Of a stretch of DNA of 64,000 nucleotides, positions 13,197 to 27,100 are shown one piece after another. The translations under genes were made by a program, and so were the position numbers. Each line of letters starts with the position of its first letter. Within the stretch, counting starts at the first letter, position 1. A model generated the notes under the pieces. That model saw nothing but the letters and a program-made list of their open reading frames with translations. It was not told the DNA's origin and did not search any database. Source of the stretch: Trichoplusia ni (Eukaryota; Arthropoda; Insecta; Lepidoptera; Noctuidae); contig NC_039495.1 in NCBI RefSeq assembly GCF_003590095.1, forward strand, positions 930,001 to 994,000, written 5' to 3'.

Positions 13197-16100
13197 TAAC
13201 TTCACATGTTGTTGCTCCTCTGGGATGTCGGGCTAACGAGAGTTCAATACAACATAAGTACGAATTAATTTATCAACATCCGCTAGTGACGGCGGATTTG
13301 TGTGAGATTCTTCGCCATGTGCGAGCGCTGTCAAAGTTGCCAGCGAAAGTAGGTTTTTGAATGGAAAATTTTATACGTGCTATTTTATATTCTGCCACCA
13401 TATGTAGTGTAACGCTATTGTTTAGGTATAAAAAATAGCTATAGGGTGGAATTTATTTTCTCCCAATATAGTTTTAATAATCTAATGTGTTTTCCACACT
13501 CATATGCTACATATACACAAATACAATAACGGTTCACCCCGTCACTAAGTGCGGCAGTCCGCTGTGCCTGACACTCGCTGAGGGAAGAGGCTTCACTGAG
13601 CGAACGTGACAGCTTGATAGATGTGCCCTCCTAGCGCTCATGCACTCCTGGTGACAGCCCCTCGCGTTGCTCTCACATACATATACATTGACCTCTATTT
13701 TATTGTCACCCATTTCTAAGCCCCCACTGTTGGTTTATCAATTCCCGCTATTATATAAGCCTTATGGACCAGCAAAACGGAAAATGAGGAAATCGCCGTT
13801 AGAGTAAACTTTGATATTAGAACAATAACTATAGCTTCGCCCTTGTTGTCAACTTATCACATTTTAAAACACATTCATGATAATATTTCCTTTCATACAA
13901 AGGCAAAAGTTGTATTGTCTGTATTAGCATTTGAATGAAAATTCGTTGTGAGTTAGAATGAATTCTAGATTTGTTGGTAACTTTCCCCGCAGGCGCAGCC
14001 GACTGTTAGGAATAACTGATATTTACTACTGTTTTCAAATAAACGTTGCCTCGTTATGCTGATTCCTCAAAATATCCAATATTCCCAGTCCTATTTCCTG
14101 GTCATTACAGCAAGCTTATGTAGCTTAATAATTCAGGTCAAATGCATCCTGTGTAATACGTGTATCATGATAAAGCTAGCTCCACTGTTTTCAGTACATG
14201 TGTTCTGGGCGACGTAAGTTATATAAATTCATGCTGACCGTTCACAGCGGACAGGCTAAAATCAAGCACTTTCGTAGTGTAGTGTTCTGGCGGCGGTTAA
14301 TTTAGCGCAGATTTATCTTCAGCGAAACATGCCCAGAGCACTGCAGAGGGCAATTAAGTACAGTCATTTCGGAAATAACCCGAGCTCTAGCTATGATATA
14401 CGTCACTACATTTACACAATGAGGGATGACAAGCCGTTGGCTGTCACATAAATTTGAAATAAGGTTTTGTGAACCTTCTGAAGAAAGTACCAAAAGTAGG
14501 ACAAAAACCTTCGAGCATAATAAATGTGACAGTTTTTATTCGTGGACTCTGTGAACCTTACATAAACTGGCCCACCAGCTGCAGCTTAGTTTTCACAACG
14601 TTCTACTTAAATCCGTCGGAGTCTGGGAACAAAAACAGTTCTATCGTGGGCATCAACAAACAAACGCAGCGGCGGCAAGTTCCTACAAAAACAGAATTAA
14701 GACGGAGTGGCGCCGCGCGCCGCCTGCAGGCTCGTCAATCACCCGGTAACTGTGCGTTACGCCGCCGACGAATTTAACTATTGTTAATTTACTACACACT
14801 ACCGCTTTCAACCTCCACGACGTCACTTGCTAGCGACTATCATATTTTTTGGTCATACCGTAAACAGTCATAATAATTTATTAACAGGCACCGCAAAATG
14901 GTTCAATGTTCCGATGTTGTTGGGTGCTTTGTGTAAAACTTAATAGTTTAGCATGATATACATGATGTAAACCGTTGTCACGGACGTGATTCACTTTCGG
15001 AGGAAGCTAACGAAGGCAAACAAGTAGCTAATTATGTTTGAAGTGCAGTTGTTTACAACTAAGTACGTGTCACGAACAAAAGGTAATTAAGGCATCATAA
15101 CGAGTAGGAGCGGTGCGCGCCTCTAAGGCGACACTCACTGTTGTGAATGTCAATTAAGGAAAGTTTTGCAATATGGTGCGCGACGTGAGCCTCGCCTACC
15201 AGTCGATAATGAAAGCTGCCGTCATCCTCCGCCGCGTTATGACTTCCTGGTATCAGCGACGTGCGATACTAACGAGCCCAACACGCTGCACATTGTGACG
15301 TCTTCAAAGTCCCGCCGTCAATATAACACATAGCGCCGCGCTTAAGAAAAGGATAGGCCAAAATATAAGAGTTATGATTAATACTTAACACCATAAAAAG
15401 GTTGATGAAAGCGATCCATCACGGTAACCGCTCCTCAATTACCCGGGCACCGTGACTGATGACGCGAGCCCCGGGGAACTTGTTACTGACACCAGGAACT
15501 CCAACATATTATTATGAGAATATGACAAAATTTACAAAACATTTAGGCAAATGAACTGAGTTATTTCAATTGATAAGGCCGAAAAAAGCTTTAACTATAG
15601 TTCTGGAACTAAATCACAACTAAAAATAATAGAAAAATAAACTAAATATTTAGTCACACCGACAGGCAACAAATATTAATGAGCCACTCAAAAATCCATA
15701 GTTGCGGATTAAGCAAATTCACGTGACATCTCCGCTTCAACTAATTTCATTTCATACCAAATCAGCTCAATACAAGTTTACCACCCACTTGTGTCCCACT
15801 ATAAATTCAGTTCAGCGCCTGCTGAGCGCGTTTGACGTATATTTGACTTGATGCTTTACGGTTTTTTCGTCGCCGAGGGACATCGTTTGAGTAAATTGAT
15901 GCTTTAAGAGCAAGATCCCGTGACAAAATGGATTACGATAGAAATATGTTGTAACATAAGCGACAGGCGGAGAATGTGTCACGGAGGCCTAAAATATTCT
16001 GAATTAATTCGACGACCGCAGCAGGAGAGTGCTGGCTGTTTGATCGCGTAAGGCATCCGCGGCATCTGGCGCTCGGCACCAAGATCCGGCAATCCGCCAA

Positions 16101-17625
16101 AATAACGAATAGCTAACGCCAAGATTCAATTTGCAGTGCACTCCTGCCGCGCCTGCAGCCGCCCGGTTAAAACTTGCCAAATTGGACAATCGACGTATGA
16201 AAACTGAACCGGGTTTTCAGCCGCTTCTGGATTTTACTTAATTCACGTAGCTAACAGGGTTACATCTAAATTTTACAAGATTTCTGTAACGTGACTGATT
16301 TCATAAATTCTGCTGTTTTCAATGCGCACTGTGACTAGCCATGTACACATATTTTTTTTTTTATCTCATTACTATTAAATAACACATTCTGCTAGAAAGA
16401 CAAACATACTCGGGTTTTATAAAGTGATGAGGTTTATAATTTACACAAGACCCACCAAAAGGATAATTTTAACGCTGTTGGGGAACTTTATGTAGACGTT
16501 AAAATTTAATTAACATCCGCACAATACGTAAACACACTTTCGAAATATTTGATATTGACTCAAGCAAAATACAAACCAGTTATAACATCGCTTCTAAGTA
16601 GGTACTTTACATTGAAGACTGGAAATTATTAATTTCCACCTAAATGGTGCCAAAATTGTACCAGTTACAGTAACAATATGAACCCAAAGTTAAAAGTGGT
16701 AAGGTTCACGTTTCAGGCACTATTGTGAAATATGCCACATTTAATTTTGAAGTAGGTGGGGGCTTAAATTTCAATAGTCTCGTAATATTGCAATCCGATT
16801 TTAATTGCTAAGATACGAACGCGCGTTTGAATTTACACAAGGTATTTATTCTCCGGTACCTATGGTAAATTGTGCGTACGAAGCTAAAACCCTCCCGACA
16901 AACGTAATATTATCTTATTGTGAATTCAGACAATTTCAGAAGCTTTTGTGGGCATACGTTATGGAATTATATTGTGAGTCAAAATAAACGCAGTTAAGCA
17001 AATTCGCCAATGACATGTTGTCTCAGTAACTTCATGTGAAAGCGTCTTATACGTTTGTCGCGCGGCTGAAGCGCAGGTAGCAGTCCGCAGGCAGTCACAA
17101 CGCGACGCGCCCCACACAGATGCAAATACTTGTCATGTCAATACAATCGCGGCGTAACAATTCAATCCACTCGGCGTCGCTGCAGCCGTGACAAAAGCTT
17201 TTTCACACATCATTAACTATCGATGCAATCCCATTCACTGACGTATTTGTATTGCCCCGAAACGAATCTCCTACGAATGGATCTCTTAAATAAAGTATGA
17301 TAAATAGATTTCTGCATTTTTAGCCGATTGAGGAAAAAGTACAGAAAACTGTATGGAGATAAGAAATGTCATCAATCTCGTCCCTTTTCACTTAGTTGTA
17401 CTGTTTTGTGAGTAAAAGCGGCGCTTGTCTGAGAGTGGCCGGAGCGCGCGAGTGGCATCCCGCCAAAGTATCCGGCGCGCGATCGAAACAAATCCGATTG
17501 TAACGGCTCATTATAAATTCTATTACATAACGCACGGACAATGGACTCCCCCGAATTACTTATTCATATTCAATTACCATTTCAAATGGATTTATAAAGT
17601 ACTGTTTTCAGAAAATATAAAAAGA

Positions 17626-17689
17626 AAGTTGTACCTAAAATAAAGCATTCGGTATACGCATACCGAATGCTTTATTTTAGGTACAACTT
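17626..17689. repeat. Perfect inverted repeat, 30-bp arms and 4-base loop
   Basis: The left arm (17626-17655) and right arm (17660-17689) are exact reverse complements around the loop ACGC. The outer end is AAGTTGTACC, and the arms meet at CGGTAT/ATACCG. A perfect 30-bp palindrome suggests a young event or active correction between the arms. It cannot be extended outward and I see no flanking target duplication. A template-switch inverted duplication is the simplest explanation. Confidence 0.95.
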
Positions 17690-17751
17690 AATGTAGTCGT
17701 AAAATAGCCCGCGGACCGCGTCACAGATCAAGTGCAGTGCGTTACTTGGTG

Positions 17752-17765
17752 GCGCCCTCTGGCGG
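17752..17765 (-). promoter_or_regulatory. CTCF-like insulator motif
   Basis: Read on the minus strand, the site is CCGCCAGAGGGCGC. It differs at one position from the widely used CTCF consensus CCASYAGRKGGCRS. It lies between two hairpins and about 360 bp from ratchet site 2. The motif match is seen directly. Occupancy and insulator function are inference. Confidence 0.4.
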
Positions 17766-18007
17766 TGGTGGGAACCACTCGAGGTCAGTTAATAAACACT
17801 CGTGACAGCGCGCGCTTGCTCGCCGGGCTTTTTCCAATTTGTTCGACAAATAAAACGCGCCGGCTTGCATTTAGGAAGTGACCGCGCACATCCGCCTCCC
17901 CCTCCCAACACCTCACTATTCGGCATTTTTATTTGGCGACAGTAAACCTAGAGTTTACATCTATAGATGTTGTTAAAACGTGCTGCCAACAACAACTATG
18001 GCCACCT

Positions 18008-18046
18008 GTAAGGTGTTCTTAGTAAGATATACTAAGAACACCTTAC
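18008..18046. repeat. Perfect inverted repeat, 17-bp arms and 5-base loop
   Basis: Arms 18008-18024 and 18030-18046 (GTAAGGTGTTCTTAGTA and its complement) are exact around the loop AGATA. In a minus-strand transcript this stem-loop would lie about 80 nt downstream of ratchet site 2, just inside the next intron segment. Confidence 0.9.
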
Positions 18047-18121
18047 CGCTGTCATCCAGTATACATTACCACAGCTGTATTGATGCGATCACATGTGTGA
18101 AGTTTAACAACAAATGTTCAT

Positions 18122-18153
18122 ATTTACCTGAAACAAAACAATAACGCAATTAG
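18122..18153 (-). other. Candidate recursive-splicing ratchet point 2
   Basis: On the minus strand CTAAT (18153-18149, branch-site-like) is followed about 21 nt later by TTGTTTTGTTTCAG and immediately by GTAAAT. The acceptor/donor boundary is between 18128 and 18127. The layout is the same as at ratchet site 1: branch site, polypyrimidine tract, CAG|GTAA. The donor half (GTAAAT) is slightly weaker than GTAAGT. It shares strand and architecture with the sites near 523 and 54300. Confidence 0.5.
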
Positions 18154-21100
18154 TAACAATATTATGCATTAACAATTTAAGGTAACTCAAACTAAACAAA
18201 TAAATATGACATTCGATTTAGAAATAATAAATAGTTGCGGAGGTACCAACAGACAAACAAGATGTTTTATGTATCGGCGGCGGCGAAGGCGGCTAACTTA
18301 TGATAAGTGTATGTAGGTGTGCGTCCCGACGCGGCGCTCGGTCATCATAACAATCTATTGACCGGAGATTGGAGCTCGGGATCGAGATTTTTCGCAAGCC
18401 GCAGGCAGACCCACATTTGTATAATATTAATATTCGATAACCCGTATTAAATTGCTCTAAGGTATGAACAGGCTTGTACAAGAGTAAATCCCAGAGGATG
18501 GGTTTGAAATAACATACCGACGTCTGAGAGATAACACAAATTTTAAGCAAAACACTCTATGCTCTAAAGAAATCTAGTTGGTACTTTACTTCTTATCATA
18601 ACTGGTCCACCCGATAATAAATAATAACATAATAAAAAGGGAAAAGGCAGAACAAAAACAAGAATAGTACGAGACATAAAGAATAGACAAATAACATAAG
18701 TGAGTCGTCTACTATCCAGTAACAATATACAATAAAGTAACGAGCATCTCTCATCAATTTCTGAACTCGGCATAACCCTATAAGGAAACTAAAGTAGCTT
18801 AATTATTGACGGCGGGGTCATGAGATTGGGCACGTCGCGAAGACGAGCAGAATCAATACGCAATCAAACTGTCGGCCGCAGAGTTAGCTGCAAATATTTT
18901 CCCATTGACAATTGTGAAAGTTGGCGGGGGCGACGTAATTTGATTTCGAGTAACGCCCTAAATTATTTACCATTTCCATTTGTGGCACCAACGCCTCCGC
19001 CTCGATTAGAGTTTGCACTCCACCATTGTGATTGTACGGCCGATTGGCGGATCTTCACGAAAGAGTTTAACTCATTTAAAACTTCGGTCTAATGATGTTG
19101 CCTGAAAGGTTTCTGCTCCGTCGTATGATTACACATTCTCTTTATCGCCGAGAACCAGCGAAAGGAATTCGAGATCTTTTTGTAATTTCCTTTCTTTGAT
19201 AGTCAGCATGAATTCTTTGAAGAAAGTAAAAGATGAGCTTGATGGTTTTAATTTGAAACGTCGAGTCCATACAGTTGTTCGGTGAAAGCTAAGGTACTAC
19301 TATATATTTAATTCTATCATCGCGCTGTGTTTTGTTTCGTTTTTGTCTCACAAAAGCTTGATTACTTCAAGTTTTTGTTAAAGGCTCGTCGGTTTCTAGA
19401 ATACAAATATTGTTTATGTTCACTTTCAAGACACTCGGTAACTTGATCAATCTCGAAAGTGGATTTTGTAAATATGAAGGCGAAACAAAATTTCGATATT
19501 ATTACGAAATAATCTAAATAACTACGTAATTAAATTCCCAAAGATATTTCTGGACAACAGAGTTGAATTTTCAACTTAACCTAGACTCATTAAATAATTT
19601 TGTATGAGAATCTTTAGACGAAATAAGCAGAGACTTTTTAAAGATTACAGACATCATTTTATTTTCTAAGAAGTCTTAAACGAATAAAACTAAAATGCAT
19701 GCAGAATACTAAGCGCATAGGATTAACGTAAGTAAACCCTACCTAGGAGCAGAGGTGAGGGAGAAATAAATGTATAGGAGCAGTTCATTGGTAGTCGGTA
19801 CACGGCGAGCATGAAACAGCAGAGCTCAATTACTTCGAACAAAGGGACAAACATTTGTAAACAGTATAAATGGAGGCGGAAGCAGAGCTCTAATGTCGCC
19901 TATACATGATACATACATATATCTAGCGAGAAGCAGGTACGTCGGTGCGTATAGTACGACGCCTGAAGGCGCCCGCGCCCCACTTCGCCGCCGCTCGTAT
20001 TTCCCATGAGCCCCTATTATTAATACTACGATTTGAAATAGATTTATTTTCAATATAATAGGGATCGGATGCAGTACCTACGCAATGACAGCGACGAGAC
20101 GTGGAGGTTATTAAAGTGATAGATATTTGTTGAAACTATGTAACCCGGATCAGCAGGTAAAATCCTTTAAAGTAGTTTTATAGAATCTTGTAATAAACTT
20201 AATAAAAACGATTGCAATATGACATACATAGAAATAAAAAGAGTATTTCAAGAAGGAGCAACAACAATAGAAAATTACTTTTTTCTAGTAATAGTGTCAA
20301 TAAAGGAGCGCCAACCATCCGGGCGCAGGAGCGGAGCTGCGCCAACGGCTTTTGTTATCGACGGCGCGGAATGCAATAACCAAACGCTGTAGAGGATTTT
20401 ATAATATCATATTGTGAGTCGTAAACACGTAATATCGCACTTTATAAATACACTATAAGGCGAGGACTGTTGTAATTAAAACTAGCAGAACATTACATGA
20501 AAAGGCGCAACGCTCTACTACGTATAAAGTATCATAATACAAAAAGATGAGACGAAATGATAATCTGTCAGGCAATCTTTTAAACCAAACATTTTCTCAA
20601 AGTAACACTTAATTGTAATAGCCTCCGGCAATACTTTTTTCCCTTCAATAAAAATAAAACAAAACCATTATGTTTCATTATAACAATTTGAAATTTGATC
20701 AGCGGACCCGACGTGTTTTCCTAGCAATTTTTGCGAACAATAATATTCGTATAATACTCGATTACTGTTGTCGGATATTTCAAGTACATTGTTTGTAAAT
20801 CTTTTTGGTACAATGTGACCGCGACAAATATAAAGTAGAAAATAGAACCTATTGCAATGCTAATATCCCTCGATTGACCAAAGATGTCTTGTGACGTAAT
20901 AATAGTAAACTAGGATTAAATCTTAAGTCAGGATTCTGCTGAAGCATGAAGCTGAGCTCACTACCTCAGCGGTTCGGTTTGTGAAGGCTCTCACAAGCTT
21001 ACATTCTTGAAATAACAGCCATTGTGCCTAGTCATAACAAAACTGAAGGAATATTAACTAAACTTAAAATAAACATTGTTGTTACCAGTTTCAGAATAAT

Positions 21101-24100
21101 TCTATATTTACATGTTCGTTAAGTTTATCCCGTAAGTAGTTTTATTATGTTTAGTTGGCAAGTTCTGACGGTATGTATAACCAGTGGCCTTGATATCGGT
21201 GTAGTTCGCGAGAACAGTAAAAAAAATGATTGGTTTGAGACATCTTAAAGATAACTTTAGAAACAAATGAAGGAATTTAGGTTGGTTGGGTTTGGCTGCG
21301 ATAATCACAAACATATAGACGTGAAACTGAATAGACGAGTGAAAGTCTGTATTACTATAGCGCATGTTTTTAATAACAACTTTTATTTTGTTAAATGAAT
21401 AATGACATGAACCTGGAGAGTAAAAATTAAACTTAAATAAGTTCATGAAGTGTGGAGTGTGTTTGTGCCGGTGTGGGTCGTAATTCACTTGATCATATAA
21501 TATGACGGTAATGTAAATAAAGGTCAAATAATAACATTTTCAAATAAATTAACAGCGCCTAGGCGGGCTCCGGGCGACGGCTACTGAAACGAGCTATGAA
21601 TAAAATTAAGAGTCGACCTTTCATAACAATAACGTTTACGTGACGTGTTTACGGTCTGTCAGAGCAATTACCTAAAACGCTGGATGTAGAGCCGAGAGGG
21701 GAAGGCCGAGAGGTAGTCATGGGAAATGAAAAGAAAACACCGGAGATAGTCGCAAGTGGGAGTGCTAATGGAGGGCAACCCTTTTGTCGCCGCGCCGGGA
21801 CAAAGCCCGAGCCGTGGGCACGCGTGAGTAATGGCCGGCAGTGACGAGCGCCGCGCGCCGCGCGAGGAGCGCTCGTGTGTGCCGCGCCTACGCCGTGCTT
21901 TATGGACGGAATGTATCGCCCACATTACAACTCTTTTGAACCCAAAACGAACGACGCATGCATCATTAACTTCAGCACACTGAACTGGAGACATTGTACG
22001 GAACATGAGCGTGGATAACTTGATGAGAATAGACAGACTTCCGACTTCAAAGAACGCGAACTTCTATTAAGTCGGTTATTTTGATTTCCCCTTGATAAAC
22101 TTTTCATGTCGGTTACGTCAGGGAAAATTACAAAATTAACCGTCATTTGCTGATTACATTACCTCAAGGCGTTACCAGCGAATATCTGGAGGTACAAGTC
22201 TGTGTTACTTTAGAATATTATCGGCTTAATCTTTCGGCTCATTTCTGATAATTCTTAAGTTAGCATAACACGGGGTACGTTGCTTCCGGCAGTGTCGCCC
22301 CACCCCGCACCCTCCCCGCTCCCTCTAGAAACAATGTTTTATTCATAATCTAAGTAAGAACTCCCAAAACACCGATTTGGCCGGAGTCCATTAAAATCCA
22401 GTTGGAGTGAATTTAAATCGCGCGCCCGGCCACTGTCATCCATTCGCGATAGACGTAGGTGCAATATCATTGAATTGCTCTCTCATTATTCACTTTTCTG
22501 GTTTGGCTTAGTTACAAATTGGACTTGCAAATCATAATTTAAAAGGTTGTAATTATTAGTTCATCCAATGAACTCCAATGAAGAGGCTTGCAAGTGACAT
22601 TACTCAATTTGTAAATTAATAAAACCGCTGTTAGAACAAATAAAGGTAAGTAGATATAAATTACAGTCGTACGGTATGTACTTGTTACAATTTAAAAGTA
22701 TTAAAAAGTTCGCCATCACAGGCTCAAGACGTTAAAACATTGCGAGACTCATTAAATATGTACCAGGGAATCATGAAGAGAGAGGAACAATGAAATATTC
22801 AAGTATTCCATAAGGAGCACCCTCTCATTTGGAATAATATAAAATATGAGTCAACAACAACAACTCGCAAACCGTAATTACTTTTAGGTCTCATCATGTT
22901 TCTTAATGAATTCCTAACGAACGCTCCTTATTGTTTATGAATCCTCTGTTTTTCTGTTAGTTACAGCAAGGCGCCTGTTTGGAGGTCAAACAAAGTCGAT
23001 TCTCAATGTTCATTATCCTTTGTTTATTCTGTACCTATCTATACATTAGTTCATGAACTATTTTCGTCTCAATAAACATTCTTAGATTTCTTAGTAAATA
23101 ATTACAGTTCTTATATAAAACAAATTCTCTTGAAAACATTAGTGCTGTAGCACTAGTGTGTGTTACTACTACCAGTTACAGGTATGGTAAAAAAATCTTC
23201 GTCGTTTTGCACTACCTCGGGAGTACACAGTTGGTCGGTAAGCAACTCTACAAATTTACTTTCTGCAATGCACTTGAAACCAATCCATATTGTGAGCGTT
23301 CTGTCATAACTGGGTGATTCAAGCGCTGAACAAACGACGCAGAAATCGTTTACAAAAAAGTTACATGTTAAGTGAAAGGCGAGCATCTCCCGTAAATTAA
23401 TGAATGTGCCCTTCATACAAACTTCATCAATAAATCAAGCAAGTTGACTCGTATATCTCACTGCGGTGTAATGTTCACCGCACGTCGCGGTAATAGTCGG
23501 TCAGCTTAATGACTTCATTTCAATTGAACTATGTGGAAGATGTATCTTAGCGAAGTCATTAAGATTTTGAACTTTGACTCTCGGGTTTAGTGGCGGAGTT
23601 TAAGTGCGATTAAGCTATGTAAATAGCCAACTTAGCGTAAATTAAATGAATGTTACGTTTTTGAGGTCGAACTTTCTAGACAGCATATTTCCAGACACTG
23701 ATAAAATGTATTAATTTAAACAAAGTATTTAAGAAAATACCATGCGGTTCGTTTTTCACAATAATAAGTAGAAGGTATTAGGGAAGACAGTTTGGTTGAA
23801 GCATTTAAGTAGGCAGGCATCGTTATAGGCTGAGATAGAGGCCGGCTCAGGAGGGGATGATAGTTTATGTTCCTCGAACCCTAATAAATAGTGCAGTAAT
23901 GGTGGGAACATGGAACACGTGCCGTTAAAATGATGGAATCGATATCACTGCTGAGGCGCAAAACATACCAAACGTTTATTCAGTTAGAGAACGAGATAAG
24001 TAAAGCGAAAACAGACGAGTGTTTATATTTAATCTGTTAAATAAAAACACGCTGTAATAGTGGGAAAATGAAGGTTGCTGACATTATTATGACCCGAGTT

Positions 24101-27100
24101 ATATATATTTTTGTCTATCAACCTGTTACGTTGAGGACATTTGAATTCAATTAGGAACTTAACACGTAAAACTGCAATTAAATAGATCCGTCATTATTAA
24201 AATATTGTTGTATGTTATACATTTACCACACACTGCACATGCTGAAAGCTATAAACACGTGTAACATTCGTCATTACTCCGATCATGAAAGTGTGCGCGT
24301 GAAGGAGGTTACAGCATTATTTATTAAACGCTGGAGTAAATAAACTGGGAACGTGAGGCTCGGCTAAGCGGTTCCCACAAATATTTTAGTGCAATACAGG
24401 TAAAAGCAAACACGAATATAATTCTGTATGTAAAGGAAACATGTAACGTCATCCATATTACAGCAGCCTCTCACTGATTGCTTATGTATGACGTCACACT
24501 TGGCTTCGGCTCAATTATTTTTAACCAATACACACGTTTTGTGAGGTTTCATCCACAATCATTAATCAGAACGACTGTTCCATATGACGCGGCATTAAAT
24601 TAATGTGCCGGTGTGGATTGAATGTTAAAATATTACAAAATTGTTCGCGCAGGTATTTGGGAATAATAAAAAACATAATGGAAATAAGTAACGTGGCATG
24701 GATGTAACATGTGTACGCGGCGAGCACGAGTGTGCTTGTGTCGTGGTACCTACACGAGCGGAAAACTTTGGATTTACATCACTCGGGTACAGTCAATTAC
24801 ATGCAACTGTTATATATGTCTTTGCCAGCGAAGCAATGTTGCTGTGGAATAAGAAAATCTCTGTGAAAGAGTATACATCAAGAGTACACATCTATGTAAG
24901 AACTATACGTGTTTGTGCATGGAATGTAAAATATTATTTTAATTTGGCTCTTTATGACACAAGACCGTTTTGACTGCACGGATGGCAGCCAACAGTCAAC
25001 AAACACTCTAGGCGGGTTGTGTCGCGAGTTTGATACGCACCTCTTGAACCTTTATATTAATTGGCCGTTTGTGAAGACCAGCGCGGCACAATGTTTAAAT
25101 TTCTTAAAACAAGATTCGATTAGAAAAAAGAAAAGATACGAACGTGGACGTGCTAAGATTTCGTTTACTACTTACATTGTATATTTCTACGCTTTTCATA
25201 TCGCAAAAGAGAGCCAAGCGTAACATTAATGCTCATTTTCCGTAAAACAATGTTCTCCGTAGGTTTTTCTTACTTCATTACGTTATATAACTCCTATAAG
25301 CTGTATTCACGAGAATCTTTTCTTCGCAACTAAAGTGATAAAAACTAACAGCTGTTAAGATCATGTGTGCCAAGGCCAACACATTTTTCATAAAAGTACA
25401 ATTTACCTATAGAAATACCATTACATATTCTACAGCAGCAAGTTGATAAGCTACGTTTACAATTCGAAAATACTATATGGAATATGAATTTTATGACAAA
25501 ACGTCTGGCATAATTTCTTGTATATTTTAAAGGGTTTAAATGGCTAGAAAATATATCGGTTCAAACACTCATATCCTTGCCCACTGAGTGAATGGTGTCA
25601 CTTTATATAATATATGTACAGTGTTTAAGACAAGGGCCAGCTTCGTCAGCACGCGTGTCTCTTGCCCCGGCGCGCGCAGTTGGCACGTACGCTCCGGCTT
25701 CCCCAGCCCATAGCACCGCGCTATGTGACGGTATTATAATGAGCACGAATACAAAAACCACGGGGCCGTCAGGACTATTACCGTAAATGAAAATACAGCA
25801 TCTGTGCTACAATGACGTGTTACGGTATTTCCTAATATACAAATATTCTCGTTATCTTGTTCGCGTATTTACGCGCACAGCTATGCAAGGCTCCTTTGAT
25901 ATATCTCCTTTTTTAAATTATTCCAATACGAATTTACTACGTTCTTTTTATTTTTCATGTAACAAAAAAATAAGGAACGAAATATGCGAACAGTACAGTG
26001 ACAACCGTAGCTGTTACACACTTGTGTACAACAAAAGGTTTTTCGTAACAGATTTTGATTTTCCGAAATGTTTACAGTTAACGTTCAGTTGAAGCTTTTT
26101 GCTCGTATCACCTGTCACGCGCCGAAACTAGCTGTCATAGTACAAAGCATTTAGATCCGGAGCTCACCGAACGAATTTGATAGGGATATTCGCCGAAACA
26201 ACATGTGTAGCGTCCAATTAAAAAATCTAAAACAATGAGCCTGACGGCTGCGGTAGAAAGCTTGCAGTGGGTAACACTAGGTGAAATGATGTGTGACATT
26301 TAATTTACAAATGTACAAAATAAAACGGGGAAATGTTTGACATTGTTGTAATGTAAGAAAATGTGAGCGTGGCGTACCAGGTGAACAGCGATGTAAAAGC
26401 TTAACTCCATTACGGCGTTGTAAGCGGGGCGCGGGCGGGGCGCGGGCGCGGCGCGGGCGAGACGCTCGCGGTTACGCGTTCACTTGCTCGAGAACCTTTT
26501 TGCACATTTTAAATGTCCGGCTTATTCTTTTTTTTCACCCGCTGCGATTTCTTGTCCGCCATTTAATGTTAAATTTAAATGCGTTGAAACATTTTTATGT
26601 TAATTTCAGAAACAAGTTGCGCTCTTTGGCTACGTCTGGCTTGAGTGTGGCTTTAGGTTTAGAAATCTTTCTAAAAGAGTGATGACGTTTACATAAAGTC
26701 ATTTCATATTCAGAAGAGCTAAGTTGAAAAATATGATTTACGAAGAGCTCGATATAATATAAAATCATAATAGGGTTACATCTCATGTTAAAGTTATAAT
26801 AAGTTCGGTTTTAGATTGGACTTTATGAATAATGCCATTGGCTACATAGTGTGGTGACAGCAGCGATGTTTGTAATGTGATCGTGTTACAACGAGGCTCG
26901 CTATCGTGAGGTGCAGGATTCGATCTGCCGCGGAGTGTCCGGAGTGGCTCGAGGTGCGATCGTTCGCAAGTGCTACTTACACAGTGGTAGACGGAGATCG
27001 CTCCTCTTACAAATAGTTCGTGTATTCCTTCTACTTGCTTATTTTTCTTGTTCGTCTGACAGTTAAACATCAGATTTTCTTTAGATCGAAAATTTTTGTT

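Larger units (their letters stand above)
6184..17625. other. Gene-free stretch, probably intronic or intergenic
   Basis: No exon could be supported on either strand. CG-rich islands occur at 8585-8655, 9590-9650, 12027-12062 and 13156-13196, in otherwise A+T-rich DNA with scattered TAAT-type homeodomain cores. A TATA-like ATATAAAG at 9373 lies in a CG-rich context on the plus strand, but no initiator or downstream exon is convincing. Open frames of 60-100 codons have composition following local base content and no splice-site support. Confidence 0.55.

Noticed and set aside
21108..21527. Longest open frame in the window (minus strand, 139 codons)
   Set aside because: A+T-driven composition rich in Asn, Ile, Phe and Tyr, no good start context, no splice sites in phase and no recognisable domain. 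Expected by chance in this much A+T-rich DNA.
22967..23080. Plus-strand acceptor GTTAGTTACAG followed by 28 open codons
   Set aside because: Short, A+T-rich and hydrophobic by composition. No donor or partner exon.
23160..23185. Plus-strand TTACAG|GTATGG as a ratchet site
   Set aside because: No real polypyrimidine tract before it. Likewise 24650 (GCGCAG|GTATTT) and 51373 (ATCAG|GTACGT).
26880..26950. tRNA-like T-arm (GCAGGATTCGATCTGC)
   Set aside because: No matching acceptor stem, D arm or A box could be built around it. At most a decayed tRNA-derived repeat.
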